This document shows positions 10,540 through 22,560 of a DNA stretch of 64,000 nt, in pieces. The notes beneath the pieces were generated by a model. It made no database searches, had not been told where the DNA came from, and was given only the letters and a program-made list of their open reading frames with translations. Each line of letters opens with the position of its first letter. Position 1 is the stretch's first letter. This DNA is from Aedes albopictus. Lineage: Eukaryota > Arthropoda > Insecta > Diptera > Culicidae. A program made the position numbers and the translations under genes. The stretch spans positions 446,466,334 through 446,530,333 of the forward strand of contig NC_085137.1 in assembly GCF_035046485.1 (NCBI RefSeq), written 5' to 3'.

Positions 10540-11920
10540 TGAATCATTTTCTAAAAAAAGTACATGGAGTAATTTTGAGAAATTTCATGGAAGGTTTTCT
10601 AGGATTTCTAGAGGGATGTTTATGAAAAAAAAACTGATGAAATTCGTGGATAAACAATCTTTGCAGGATTTTTTGAAAGGATTTTTTTAAGTATTTTCTA
10701 AAGAAATCCATGCAACATTTTTTAAAGCAATGTGTACAAGATTTTTTAAGGAATTCCTGGAAAAATCATGAGTATATTCCAAAGTCAAGAGGAATCCTGA
10801 AATAATTTCTTCAAGAATCCCTGGTATATTTTTTCAAGAACTCGTGAAAAAATCTTTAAATGAATGATATGATGGATTTCAGCAAGGGTCCATGAAAGAA
10901 TTATCGAAAAAGCTGTGGAAGTTTTTTCAAAGTAATCCTTGGGAGAAATTTGTAAAGAAATCTCTAAAGGAAAATCTGGAGATATTTCTGAAGAAATTAT
11001 AAGTCGAATTTATAATAAAAGTCATGGGAGATTTTTTGATAGAATCCCACGGAAAAAAATGTGAAGGAACCCCTAGGGCATAGTTTCCATAGGCATCCCT
11101 GCAGAAAATTCCCGAATTTATCACCCATTTTTTTAAGAGTTTCTGGAGGAATTTCGTAATAAATCTCAGGAGAATTTTCTCATTGAAATTCCGATTCAAT
11201 GAAATTTCCGGTATAAAAAATTAGAAAAGTCCCGCAAAATAGGAGTTATTTTAAGAATCTCTGGAGGAATTTCTTCCAGAAACTAATTCAAAATTTTCTC
11301 ACACTACTTAAACTTCTGGATAAATCCCTAGTGGGAATAGTTTCTGAAGGAATCACTGAAAGTTTTATTAAAGGAATCTCAGGAGAAATTTCTGAATAAA
11401 TGTCTAGAGAAGTTTCAGAAGGAATCTCTGAACGATTTTTTAAAGAATTCCTGGAGGAAGTTTCGCTCAAATTCATGAATATTTTTTTGGAAAAAGATTA
11501 AGGAATTTCAGAAGAAAATCATGCAAGATTCTTTGTAAGAATTCTTTATAGAATTTGTAGAAAACGAGGAATTTCTAAACATATTCCTGAAGAAAATGTC
11601 AGGATGAATCCACGGAAGATTTTTAGAAAGAATCCGTTAGGGAATTTTAGACTGAATATTTGAACAAATTTTCAAAAGTTTTGTTTAGAAAAATTTTTTA
11701 GAAGAATTTTTGGAAATATTACGGAATTGCATCAAAAGCACAACCTGTAACCACCCTCGATCAGGTGTTTGTCACGAATCTCTAAATTTTCTAAGGATCA
11801 TAATCCCTTGAGGAATTTACGAATGGATCTCTGGAGGAATTTCTGAAGCAATTCGTAAAGGAAAATGTTTGAAGCAATTCGCAAAAAAATTCCAGGGTAA
11901 ATTCTCGGAAATATTTGAAC
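10540..11920. repeat. Degenerate GGAATTTCTG-type array
   Basis: Irregular repetition of GGAATTTCTGAAG / TTCCTGGAGG-like words every about 24-36 bp, heavily diverged, with no sharp edges. It creates spurious ORFs rich in L, K, E, I and S. The same repeat type returns many times in the window, in both orientations. Confidence 0.75.
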
Positions 11921-11967
11921 TTCTATAATTTTTTGGGACATTTTCGCAAGTAACGTTATTGTGTATG

Positions 11968-12842
11968 TCCATTGCACAAAGGTGCACGAAACAGATTCAC
12001 GAGGAAAGATGCATTTAGCGCCTTCAAATGATTTTATAGATTAATATGGTCTTCTACAAAGTTGTTCCCAAAAATAAGTCCCATTTTTCAATATACATGA
12101 AAATTAGGGTGGTCCATATTTTCAAAGAAATATGGAGCCAAACTTTTTTATTTGCAAGAATAACTATATACGTTGAAGATCTATCAATTTTGAGCAAGTT
12201 TGCTGAAGACACTTTTTATGTAGCTTTAAAATTGACCGATCTACAGGTATTTTTCTGAAGAAGCTTAGGGTGATTCAAGAAAAACCGGTTTTCTGGCGTT
12301 AACTTTTTCAGTTTCGATTTTTCATTAAAGTCGCCCAAGAAACACTTGTAGAGCTTTTGAAGACGCGTGCGCCAAAATTATGACTTTAAGGAAAAAAACA
12401 CCTGTAACTATTGAACCATAAGAGATAACGACCATCTCAGCGCACGACGCGTCTTCAAGTGCTCTACAAGTGTTTCTTGGGCGACTTTGATGAAAAATCG
12501 AAACTGAAAAAGTTAACGCCATAAAACCGGTTTTTCTTGCACCACCCTAAGCTTATTCAGAAAATACCTCTAGATCGGTTAATTTTAAAGCTTCATGAAA
12601 AATGTCTTCAACAAACTTGATCAAAATTGATAGATCTATATATATAGTTATTCTTGCAAATAAAAAAGTTTGGTTCCCGAATTCTTTGAAAATATGGACA
12701 ACCCTAATTTTCATGTTTATTGAAAAGAGGGCCTTATTTTTAGGGTCAACTTTGTAGAACACCATATTTGCCTAAAAACTCATTTGAAGTCATTGAATGC
12801 ATCTTTCCTCGTGAATCTGTTTCACGGACCATTTGCATTGCT
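11968..12842. mobile_element. Long fold-back element, arms about 400 bp
   Basis: Sequence from about 11968 (GAAACAGATTCACGAGGAAA within the end) to about 12390 is repeated as reverse complement from about 12445 to 12842. Both arms contain internal TAGGGTGRT motifs. The loop is about 50 bp. The ORFs at 12046-12258 (+) and 12553-12765 (-) encode near-identical peptides only because they lie on the two arms. Confidence 0.8.
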
Positions 12843-13226
12843 CAAAATATTGACTTTTGAAACAACTACACATATTTTTGGAGACAAGATATTTCGACCG
12901 TAGCAAGCTTGCGAGATGGTGATTTATTCGTTATTTAACCCTATGGAAACGAATGGGCCACATTAGCTCAGCCGGTAAAACCGACCTTTACTGACCTTTT
13001 GTGCATCTATGATCCCTTTGAATCATGTCTGACATAAGTATCATGTTACATATTTAGATTTGCTTCATATTTTTTTTTTATTAATTGTAATCAAACTGAT
13101 GCCAATATGAGAAATGTCCAATAAACCAAAATGAACGACAAAAAAAAATTACTCTGAATGCGAACTATGGAGTCATGTACACAATATTTCAATAACATGT
13201 GTGTTTATCCTTCTGTTCAATAATTA
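12843..13226. other. Unassigned AT-rich stretch
   Basis: No ORF, RNA or paired repeat recognised. A GGGCCACATTAGCTCAGCCG-like phrase near 12956 has a loose counterpart near 40917. Confidence 0.35.
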
Positions 13227-13690
13227 CACAAGTTTACAAAATAAAACGAGAGTCGTGAACTTCTGTCAACGACCAAAATTTTTGAAGCACAATTTAGCGC
13301 TGATTTCGAAACCAACCTTCAAAAAATTTTAAGTAGAACAGTTTTTGAGTTTTGGCTCAATATTGAGCTTTACAACTTTTCAAAATATGCAATTTACTTA
13401 AATTCAAATATACTGCGTTTTGTTCAACCAATTTTAAATCTTTTTCCGTAAATTAAAAGCTGAATACAATACCATTCGATCATCTGAATACATGTTTTGC
13501 GTCAGATTGATGAAATTCAAGATATTGGCGAGTTTTAGGGACGATCTCCTTAAATTTTAGCAAAATTCCCAAATATTTTTGAAGAAATGTATTCTTTTCA
13601 ATAAGAAAAAAACAATTTAAAAATTCTTTCTCGACGTTTATTTGACACATCACATGTAGGCGAGTTACAGTAAAAATTTTAGCTATTCCG
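13227..13690. mobile_element. Second, right-truncated copy of the TTA MITE
   Basis: It starts CACAAGTTTACA after TTA (13224-13226) and follows the element at 8388 closely for about 460 bp, including GACGATCTCCTTAAATTTTA. It stops near 13690, after TAGGCGAGTTACAGTAAAAA. The right third and right terminus are missing. Confidence 0.8.
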
Positions 13691-13798
13691 AAAAATATAA
13701 TACCTTGTATAATACCATCTTTTAAACCATTAAACCCTCAGCTCAGATTCTATAGAGTTCATTATTATGCATATTTCAAGTTTTGCAATTTGCCATGT

Positions 13799-13916
13799 TT
13801 TCAGCCTTTTGTTATTTCAGCCTTTTGTAATTTCAGCCTTTTGTTACATATCCATAGTTTCAGCCTTTTGTATTCAGCCTTATGTGCATTCAGCCTTTTG
13901 AAATTCAGCCTTATGT
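13799..13916. repeat. Minisatellite of TTCAGCCTTTTGT units
   Basis: About seven tandem units of TTCAGCCTTTTGT(A/T)-like sequence, period roughly 14-20 bp with spacer variation; the later units read TTCAGCCTTATGT. Non-coding. Confidence 0.8.
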
Positions 13917-14070
13917 TACCATCCCGAAATGATCATAAGTAAAATATTGGCATGAATTCATACACTGACCCTTTGATTGTGAGGCATATCCGTTAGGTAT
14001 CTCTCGGCCACTTCACCGAGTGCTGCATCTGCTGGAATGGGTTTGTTGACGCTTTCCGGTGCCAACCAGG

Positions 14071-14788
14071 GTGTACATTAGACCGGGTCAACAAAGTCGA
14101 TTTTTTGGAAAAAAGCTTTTTCGATTCGTTTTAGCGTCCAAAGCAACTGTGCAAAATTTGGGAGCGATTGGTCGCTTCCCCGTATTCCGCATTGCGATTG
14201 AAATTTGTATGGAATTTAGTATGGGAAAACGTGTTTTTTTGCATTTTTCTCATAAATTGAAATTTTTCGTCTAAAACAGTTTAACCAATGACGGTAAAGT
14301 ATAGCCTAGGATATGCCGAAAAACTTTGTCGAAGACCACAAAGTGATCCGACACTTGTGAAAAAAAGTATAACGTACAGATTGCCCAGTGGTGCTTAACA
14401 TTTAACATGTAAAGGAATAACATCAATAATAAAATCTCAATTTTTGGCCTAACTTACCAGGCGAATAACTTTTTTCACATACGTCGTATCACTTTGCGGT
14501 CTTCTGCAAACTTTTTCGGCATATCCTTGGCTATACTTTAACGTCATTAGTTACATGGTATTAGACAAAAGAATTCAAGTTATGAGTAAAATGCAAAAAA
14601 GGACGTTTTCCCATACTAACTTTCATACAAATTTCAATCGCAATGCGGAATACGGGGACGCAACCAATCGCTCCCAAATTTTGCACAGTTGTTTTGGGAG
14701 CTAATATAGATTGAAGAAGCTTTGTTCCGGGTTGGTACGATCAAATTTAAAGTTTCTCCATACAACGTTGACCCACTCTAGTGTACAT
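14071..14788. mobile_element. Fold-back element with GTGTACATTAGACC end
   Basis: GTGTACATTAGACCGGGTCA at the left is mirrored by TGACCCACTCTAGTGTAC at the right. Inner arms pair over about 340 bp, including shared GCGGAATACGGGG segments. No ORF beyond shadow frames. The target duplication is ambiguous because GTAC lies at both borders. Confidence 0.75.
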
Positions 14789-14929
14789 GGTGAGTGTGAT
14801 AAATGTTGGGAACGATGTTATCAAATGAAATTACGTTCGCCAGAAATTAGGCGCCTGGATATTACATTTTTTTTAAATAAAATTATTTGCAGTGTAGGTT
14901 TTGAATGCATTTCCATGTCCATGGGTATA

Positions 14930-15702
14930 TGCGAAAATTTCTCCAGCGAGTCCTTCAGAGATTCTTAAGGAGACTTCCTCAAAGAATGCTAAAGAAGTTC
15001 GTGCATGTATTCTTTCATATATTTACTCCAATATTTCTAAACAAATTGCTGCAAGATTTTCCTCCAGGAGGTTTTTTTTTGGATTGCTCCAGAAGTTCTT
15101 TCCAAATTTCTCCAGAAATTCTCCTAGAAATTTCTTTGAAAATTATTTAGGGAATTTTTGCAAGAGTTATCCAGAAATTCCTAGAAAGACTTCTTCAAAA
15201 GATGTATTATTTTAAGAGAAATGTTGAACATTTTTCTAAAAGTTTTTCAAGAATTACTCCTGCGTCTGTTACTTGGAAATTTTTAAAAACTTTTCAATTA
15301 ATTATTCCATAAATACCTGTACAAAGTTCTCCCGTTTTTCCAAATAATTTCTAAGAAAAATATTTTCATCGTAAACATCATCAGTGATTCTTTTGAAAAT
15401 GTTTCCAAGATTTTTTTTTTGTTTCTTCATGATTACCTTCAGATGTTTCTAAAGTTAGTTTTTCAAGGACTTTTGGGATATCTTCAGAAGTTTTTCAAAT
15501 TATTCCTTGCAAAGCAATCTCTGAAGGATTTTTGAAGACATTTTTGGAGGAATTTCTGAAGAACTCAATCGAAAAACTTTTGAAGAAATCATTTGCTGAA
15601 ATTCCTAAAAAAATCCCTTCAATTCTGAAGAAGTATCTGGAAATATTTTTGAAAGAATCCTTGAAGAAACTTCAAAACGAATCCCAGCAGGAATTTCTGA
15701 AG
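14930..15702. repeat. Degenerate GGAATTTCTG-type array
   Basis: Mixed-orientation short repeats (TTCCAGAAATTTCTCC on one side, GAATTTCTGAAGAA on the other). The frame at 15532-15729 reads a repetitive K/L/E-rich peptide that is a product of the repeat, not evidence of a gene. Confidence 0.7.
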
Positions 15703-16040
15703 GAGCATGAGCATCAGCAAGAGCATTGATGACCGTACACTTCGTACTTGCTACTCCGTGATTGACCTGAGCTAGCGAAATTGCACAGAGAACCAATGGC
15801 TTAGGGTTTGAGATTTTCCACCATCCTCAATGCACACGTTTCACGAGCTCAACTCTATTGGGTCAATAACGGCGCTGGCCACGTCCTTACGGTCTACCGG
15901 GAAAGGGAAGGAATTTTAGTTCGACAACCGTTGCTACTCGAGGTTGTATGTACTACTGGACTTTCCACAGTTGTCACGGGAGGAGTTTTGAGATTTATAG
16001 GTGCATAGATCAAGGATTCTCTTTGTTAAGCGATGTGATC
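15703..16040 (-). mobile_element. 3'-end fragment of the GAGCAT-tailed family (copy C)
   Basis: On the reverse strand about 300 bp ends in an irregular ATGCTC-like repeat (plus strand GAGCATGAGCATCAGCAAGAG at its left edge). It matches the last about 280 bp of the elements at 2203-2827, 31111-31758 and 47642-49169. It is 5'-truncated, with no head. Confidence 0.65.
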
Positions 16041-16329
16041 CATGCAACCGTACACTACACACATAAATGTGTCATCTCACAATTTTGAAGAATGGTGAGA
16101 CCATGAAAACCTATGGATTGAACAATATTTTGCATCACCTCGCAATTGGGAGGACTGCTACTAATATGCTACTTGCCATGAAATCGATATATTTATCAGC
16201 AAAGGTTGCTTTAAAGTGATCAATTTAACCCCGGTTTACGGTACCTAAAAACTCCTCGAGAAAAAAAAAATCAAATCCTAGGTGGTATTCCTAGAAATGT
16301 TTTCAACCACCATGATTTTTTTTTGGGAA

Positions 16330-16920
16330 GATTAAAGAAAATTCGTGAGTGGATATCATAAATTTCTTAAATCCCTGAAGTTACTGAATAAACTGCCATA
16401 GGAGTTTCTGAATGTAATTTTGGTAGATCGGCTTCCTAGAGTAATTTCTGTAAAAATCATGGGAGCAATTAAAGAAAACTTTGCAGAAAATGTTATAGAA
16501 AGCTATGAGTTTTCTAAGCCCTGGAACAATTCCAGAAAGATTTCTCAAAGAAATCTCCAATGGCATTCGTGGCGGTCTGGAAGATTTTCTGAGGGGATCG
16601 CTGGAGAAATTGCTGAAGGAATCTCTCAAACAATTTCTAAATGTCTCACGAATTTCTGAAGTAATTTGTGCAAAACTTTCTAAAATAATCCGTACAGAAA
16701 TTTCGTAGGAAAATGTAGTAATAGCTAGTAAAATATTTGAATCCACCTCCAAAAAAAAACAAAAGAAATCCCTGGAGAAAATATCTGAATGAATCTTCCA
16801 TAGGTTCATTGAAAAGCTCGTAGAGGATTTTCTGGGGAATTCGTGGTGAAAGCCTCGAACAAAATTCTGCAAAAAATATTTTGTTTGAAGGGATTTCTGA
16901 AGAAATCCACGGAAGAAGGT
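16330..16920. repeat. Degenerate GGAATTTCTG-type array
   Basis: Short diverged repeats of the same type as at 10540-11920. Overlapping long frames on both strands (for example 16381-16872 reverse) arise from the repeat and show no domain. Confidence 0.65.
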
Positions 16921-17009
16921 ATATTTTCAATATATGTAGGATATTTTTCTTAAATTCGTGAGTGATTTGTGATTTATCATCAAACATTTATGTGTTAATT
17001 TGGTTTATA

Positions 17010-17195
17010 TTATAAATTTGGACTTTTCACAAGTTATAAAACGTTACCTAAAGGGAGCCCCGATGATAAATTACGCCATGATTTGTTTAACAGTTGTTTT
17101 GAAAAACTTAGTGAATTCCGGTATTTTTTTATTTGAAAACATAGCCTTGTAAAAATATGTATTCAAGACGATTTGTCGGTATTTTTGGCTATAAA
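17010..17195 (+). repeat. Left arm of a 1.9-kb-spaced inverted pair
   Basis: Starts near TATAAATTTGGACTTTTCAC and matches the reverse complement of 18740-18922, including AAGTTATAAAACGTT and AAATATGTATT segments. Between the arms lie a fragment of another fold-back family and a GC-rich stretch. Confidence 0.65.
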
Positions 17196-17249
17196 CAGGT
17201 GTTTCCAAAATCAAATAAATTGTTGGAAAAATCAGCAGATGACTGCTAT

Positions 17250-17350
17250 GTCAAAATTGAAAAGTGCTGGAGCAATTCTGAGCCCAGATTAAGATCCAGC
17301 GGCTCAAAACCTGTCATAGACACATAAGTTTGCGTTTGAAACAAACAAAT
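17250..17350. mobile_element. Fragment of the fold-back family at 47501-49719
   Basis: The segment GTGCTGGAGCAATTCTGAGC and the following GACACATAAGTTTGC match both arms of the fold-back at 47501-49719. Only about 100 bp is recognisable. Confidence 0.6.
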
Positions 17351-17589
17351 AATAGCTTTACCGTGAATGGTCCCATAAATTGAACAATGTTTCGATTTAG
17401 TAAGTTGTTTTGTTTTGCCAAGCTTTACCCATTCAATGTTCGGTAAAATAAAACGGTTCTCCACCCTGTCTATGTATCCCCACATAACCAGCCGTGACCG
17501 TGACGAGTCAAAACGCCTCTGTTTGCGGTAATTATATCGATTTTATCCCGGTTTAAGCCATAATACAATCATAAGCCCAAAGAAAACAT

Positions 17590-18260
17590 CAGCCGCATGC
17601 CGCATCGCTTTTAAATTGAATAGCACGCTGCGTTTGATTGGGTCGGCCAAGAAAACCTGTACCTACTAAGCGATTACCAACGGGGGTCTCTTCGTAAAAG
17701 TTGTAACGGAATGCCTTTGGTACCGATTTCGGTACCTGCCCTGCCCAGCACGGCCCATGGTCAAACGGCGGCGTTCCTCCAAACCAAAGCTTCCGAAGGT
17801 GAACCGGGAGTCGGAGATTGGTCAGGGGGGCGGTAACTGTTTGATGGATGGTACGTTCCAACGTATTACTACTACTGGGTGTGATGAAACGAACCAGAAA
17901 GCCAGAAGAAAAGAAACTAGTTTACAGATGGATTAAAATCTGGTAATTAGCAAGTATTTAGGCCCCCAGCTGGGCCCCCTCTGGGTTGTGGTGCTGCCAG
18001 AGTCGCCGCCCGTCTCGATGGAAGCGATTAATCGGATATTTTAAGATGGGTTTTCAACGGTTGATCGAACTTGAATAGACGGAGGAGCGTGTGGATCGCG
18101 TGGATTGGGAGGTGGAAGAAGGCCAATCCATTAGACTAAGTAGCACGCTGAGCAAGGTGGGTGGTCTGCGCTGTGAGTATGGGGAACGAGTTCCAAACTA
18201 GGTCAAGGTCATTCGATAATGCTGTTACATCGATTGGGGCGTTAGATGATAATGGTCGGG
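17590..18260. other. GC-rich low-repeat island between inverted arms
   Basis: Much more GC-rich than its neighbours and without recognisable repeat or protein domain. The reverse frame at 17589-17861 (90 aa) has no family likeness. It may be host DNA trapped or carried between the arms, or simply ancestral intergenic sequence. Confidence 0.35.
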
Positions 18261-18739
18261 TTTTCTGATGTAAGATCATCTCGGAGTTATTCAATTATGA
18301 TCTTCGAATTGCTGGTTTCAGAATTAAGATGGCGAACGGTAACGGATTGTTTCTTAATTCACATTTCTAACAACGTTTGGTTATCAATATACAAATCAGT
18401 GTGTATATTTGATTTGAAATTGTTTTCTTCATCTGTTTTGACTAATCTGTCTCTCAGTTAATATCATTTTCTTGGTCGAGGTACATAATTGATCGGACAA
18501 GCGCCGATTTTCATACAACATTTGCAACTTTGAGATGCTTCAGCTATGGTTTGCTTTAATGAAATAAGCTATAATTGTGACTCGGAACTACAAATATACT
18601 AAAATTTCTGTATGCGGAGCGCAAAATGTTTCCAGTCACAATGCAAACAAAATGGGTTCAGTTTCTTACCGATTTTGGCAACGCCCATTTCTGGCAATAT
18701 TTCCTTCCTGTTTTTGACAACATATTTTTACAGATTTTG

Positions 18740-18922
18740 ACAGAAAAAAGTTACCGAGAAGTTGTCTTTAATACATATTTTAGTCTGACTTTTCTTAGAA
18801 AAATCATAATTCATTAAGTTTTCCAAAAACAACTTTACGACAATTTTACAAATCATGACGTAATTTATAAACGTCACCTATAGGGAACGTTTTATAACTT
18901 ATGAAAAGTCCATATTTATGTT
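18740..18922 (-). repeat. Right arm of the inverted pair
   Basis: Reverse complement of 17010-17195 with moderate divergence. It could be the right terminal repeat of one 1.9-kb element or an independent insertion in opposite orientation. Confidence 0.6.
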
Positions 18923-18959
18923 TTTTTTACGTTACGCGTTATTACCAGTAAGAATATAT

Positions 18960-19384
18960 ATACGACCTAACCTATAACTACGACATGAACCATCCACCAG
19001 GAGAGAAAAATCGGGCGCCATGTCAACAAGATCATTCCAAGCTAATACTATATGGCACGCAACGTCATCAACTTTGAGCCACAACCGCCGGACACATGGT
19101 CAGCAGAGCAACAAAACCAATTCACGAACGGTGTCCGCCGTTCAGTTTCATTTCATCAAATGTCGTGCCGGTTCGGTACCGTTAGTGTATGATCAATATA
19201 CAAGATAATTACATTACCAAATCAAAATTACAGAAGAATCAGTTAATAGATCATTACTAGCCTTTACATTAAAAGTTGAATAAGTTTTATCTTTTTAAAA
19301 CCCCGAAGCGCCCGTCCGACGCAAGGCTGACTCTGAGGACCTGCCAGGAGCGCCTCCGGGAATGAATTCTATCAAACATAGAGC
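18960..19384. other. Low-repeat non-coding stretch
   Basis: No ORF of interest, RNA or repeat recognised; moderately GC-rich. Confidence 0.35.
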
Positions 19385-20000
19385 ATCTTACCTGTTGTAG
19401 AGATTTTTGCAAAAATATATTTAAAGATTATTTCGAGCACATCTACAAAGATGCATTCAGGAGTACTTTCTGACATATCTGCAAAAATTTCTACAGAAAA
19501 CTCTTCAGGAATTTTTATAGAGGATCGCCCAAGAATTTTCTAATAAATTTCTTCTATGTTTCTTAGAAGTATTCTCCAAATTCTATTGGATATTTATACA
19601 AATATTTTGATAATCTGAGATTTCTTTACGAATATGCCCAATTTTTAAGGATTTTTATACACATATTTCTACATATATTAGTTTTGAGAGATTGTTGAAT
19701 GTAAATTTGGAAGAGTTCTTGAAAATATTTCATGAAAAATATGGGAATTTCTGAACGAGCTAACTGATAGAATATTCTATAGTATTCTGGGATAGAGCTT
19801 TTAGGGAATTATTGAAAAATACTTGGTTATATTTCCGATAGAATGGATTTTTTAAATGTTGAATTCAGGAGCAATCTTTGAAAAAAAAAAATATTTCTTC
19901 GAAAATGCCTCCAGAGATCTCTTTAAGGAAATCTTCAATAAATTTACGAAGAGATTACTGCATATGTTTCTTCAGTAATTTCACTGTAAAACATTTATTT
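19385..20000. repeat. Degenerate GGAATTTCTG-type array
   Basis: Repeated TTCTACAGAAATTT / GGAATTTTTATAGAGG-like words of the window-wide degenerate family. Confidence 0.6.
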
Positions 20001-21784
20001 TTTTAAATTTCTTATTGACCTTTCCGCAGTTCGGTAATCGTTCCCTTGTTGTGGTAGTACCTAATGTTGCAATAATGGCAATTGAGCATACAAAAGTTAA
20101 CATTTTTCTCTACAAATTTGTATCCTAAGTTGACTTTAAATTGTACCTTAATTGTAACTATGGCTTTAAAAAAGCGAAACATCCGACACAAAAAGTGCTC
20201 ATGTGAGTTTTCAAATCATTGTAAATTTTCAAATACCACTGCCAATTAGGAACTATACGCCCACTATTAATTGTGAGACTGTAAGCGTACAATTCTCCAT
20301 TTAGAGTTTTCTACAGCAACAACAGATGCAATTAAATAGTTGAATGTTTCCATGAAGCGGATACCACAAGCTACTTTAGACATATATTCTTATCCTCTAG
20401 TAATTTGGATTTGTATTTATCAAGTTGTTCTGTAAGTGTGCTTCATGGATTTCTGCTGCAATCAGATTACTCCCATGAATACTTCCAGGATGTTTATTCA
20501 GGTTTCACTTTAATTCTCAGTGACATTTTTTTCAGAAATTTACTTGAAAACTATTTTTAAGAATTCTTTCGGGCATTGTATAGGTGCAATCAATACTAAG
20601 CAAAATTATGAATTTCTAAGGTGATCGCTTTTATCCGCATGGGAACTTCTTAAAAAAACTGCAGTAAATACTGTGAGCCCTCCTGAATTTCTTCCCGGAA
20701 GTCTTCTAGAAATCTTTCCAGTGATAGGAAACAATATATCTATTATGATTTCTTTAGCTTACTCTCCTGGAATCCTTTCCAGAAATTCCCCCAGGGATGT
20801 ACAAACATGCATATAGACAGCTATTTTTAAATAAATCTGCATGGTTTTTCAAGGTATTCGGATCGTTTCTGGTCCGTTTCAAGTATTTGGCATTTCCAGG
20901 AATATCTAGAACTTTATTTCGTTGGGCATCCATGTAATGTTCAAGACGATCTCCATCTCCATGCAATTTATAAAGGATTCTTCTAGGAACAAATCCACAA
21001 AGTCTCACGGGTGTTCTAAGGATATTTCCAAAATTCTTTAGAAAATCAGTGCTATCATTGTAAATTCAGAACTGGTTATTCAAGGTTTCCCAACTCTAGC
21101 ACTCCATACGATGCTACCGCTTCTGAAAACAATTTTTTTTTAATTTTCATTTTAGATCAAGGAAAATATCATTCCAAGGATCAGCAATTAAATCAATAAT
21201 CCAAATGTTTCAGTACAGTTTCTAGAACATCACCTAAGAGTGAAAAATTATCATATAATATAGGCTTACATGGTCATTTTCACATAATTGACCATAACTC
21301 AGTAACAAGAAAGAAGTACATTCCAAAAATTTCAGCGATCCAAGCTTATAAAATTACATTCCAAAAAATATTTTTTTTTTGAAAATTTTCCACGAGTTCG
21401 GACATAGTTTTTCCGGCTTTCTCTATGAATTTTCTTAACGGTGGAAAATTTTGTAGAAAACTTTTTCCACTTTATATAAATTTTGGATTCCTGAGAGAAT
21501 TTGCTTTCATTTTCATTAAAAAACTTTGTTTTTACGATGCATCGTTCTTGAGTTATGATTTTCAAAGTAAGTAGTGTCAGGGGAAAACAAAAAAATTCCA
21601 CCTGAGTTTTCCGGGAAAATAGGCGACCCTGAATTTTCCTCAATGTTTTTTTGTTCATTTATCCATGAGCCCTGCCTGTGGAAAAAGTTTCATGAAAATC
21701 TGAGACCCTTCGGCCCAATTTGTACGATAATAAAAAAAATGCCCATATCTTAAGAAATTTCAATAGAAAACTCTCAAGAGGTTC
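20001..21784. other. AT-rich stretch without a recognised gene
   Basis: Patches of the degenerate repeat occur at about 20460-20800. The remainder shows no repeat partner, RNA or domain. The 108-aa reverse frame at 21332-21658 is K/F/S-rich low-complexity sequence without family likeness. Confidence 0.4.
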
Positions 21785-21792
21785 TTCTAGAA

Positions 21793-22255
21793 CACGGGTT
21801 CCCAATCGGTGGTATGCGGCCCCCTAGGGGGCCGTGAAGCCAGTCCAGGGGGGCCGCGATGTAATCAAAACAATTGTTAAATTTTTATTCCATGTTGTGC
21901 AAATTATACCAATTTTTAATTTTGTATACCGCCACCCCCAAAAGCTACAATTTGAGGAACAAATTTTAAGTATAAAACGCCTTCAGAAGAAAAAATTTTC
22001 GGCTGCGCCGCTATTTTTCAGCTACGACTCAAATTGAAAGTACATTATTGTTAGCGAAATGTGTCGAATAAAAAAAACGTATTATTGATCGTCGAAAATC
22101 CCTCCCACAGTAAATTTCTGGCTAGGTCACTGTACCCAAAAAAACTCGGTTTCGTTCATTTAATTAATATTTTTTTCTAAAAATTTTCATTGGGCCCCAG
22201 ATGTTTTGACAATTCTTAAAGGGGGCCGCCACCTCAAAAAGGTTGGTAGCCCCTG
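21793..22255. mobile_element. hAT-like MITE with 8-bp duplication TTCTAGAA
   Basis: Ends are CACGGGTTCCCAATCGGTGG and the complement of CAGGGGCTACCAACCTTTTT. The GCGGCCCCCT / AGGGGGCCGC blocks also pair. TTCTAGAA occurs at 21785-21792 and 22256-22263. An 8-bp duplication and CAGGGG-type ends are hallmarks of hAT elements. There is no transposase ORF, so it is non-autonomous. Confidence 0.85.
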
Positions 22256-22289
22256 TTCTAGAAGAACCCTCCACCTCCACAGATGCTCC

Positions 22290-22560
22290 CCAGATATTCC
22301 TACACGGATTGTATCATAAACAAGTTTTGGGATTCATTGATTCCTTGAATTTTTTAGAATTTTCTAAGGGGACCTTCAGAAATCCCTTCTGAGATTCCTT
22401 CAGGAAATCCTTTCAGGTATCTTTTTTTTGACGTTTTTTTAGGGCGTTTATCTCAGGAAATTCTTCATGGAATTACTGCAGAGCAGTCTTCATTTTTTAA
22501 GAATTCCGTCAGAAATTCTTTCAAAACATTAAATTGCTTTAAAAATTTGTTATATTAATT
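22290..22560. repeat. Degenerate GGAATTTCTG-type patch
   Basis: TTCCTTCAGGAAATCC and GAAATTCTTTCA-like words in irregular succession. Confidence 0.55.

Noticed and set aside
15532..15729. K/L/E-rich repetitive peptide resembling a coiled coil
   Set aside because: Produced by the degenerate GGAATTTCTG repeat; similar peptides arise at 16381-16872, 58204-58548 and elsewhere.
17589..17861. 90-aa reverse ORF in the GC-rich island
   Set aside because: GC-rich DNA lengthens chance ORFs and no recognisable motif is present.
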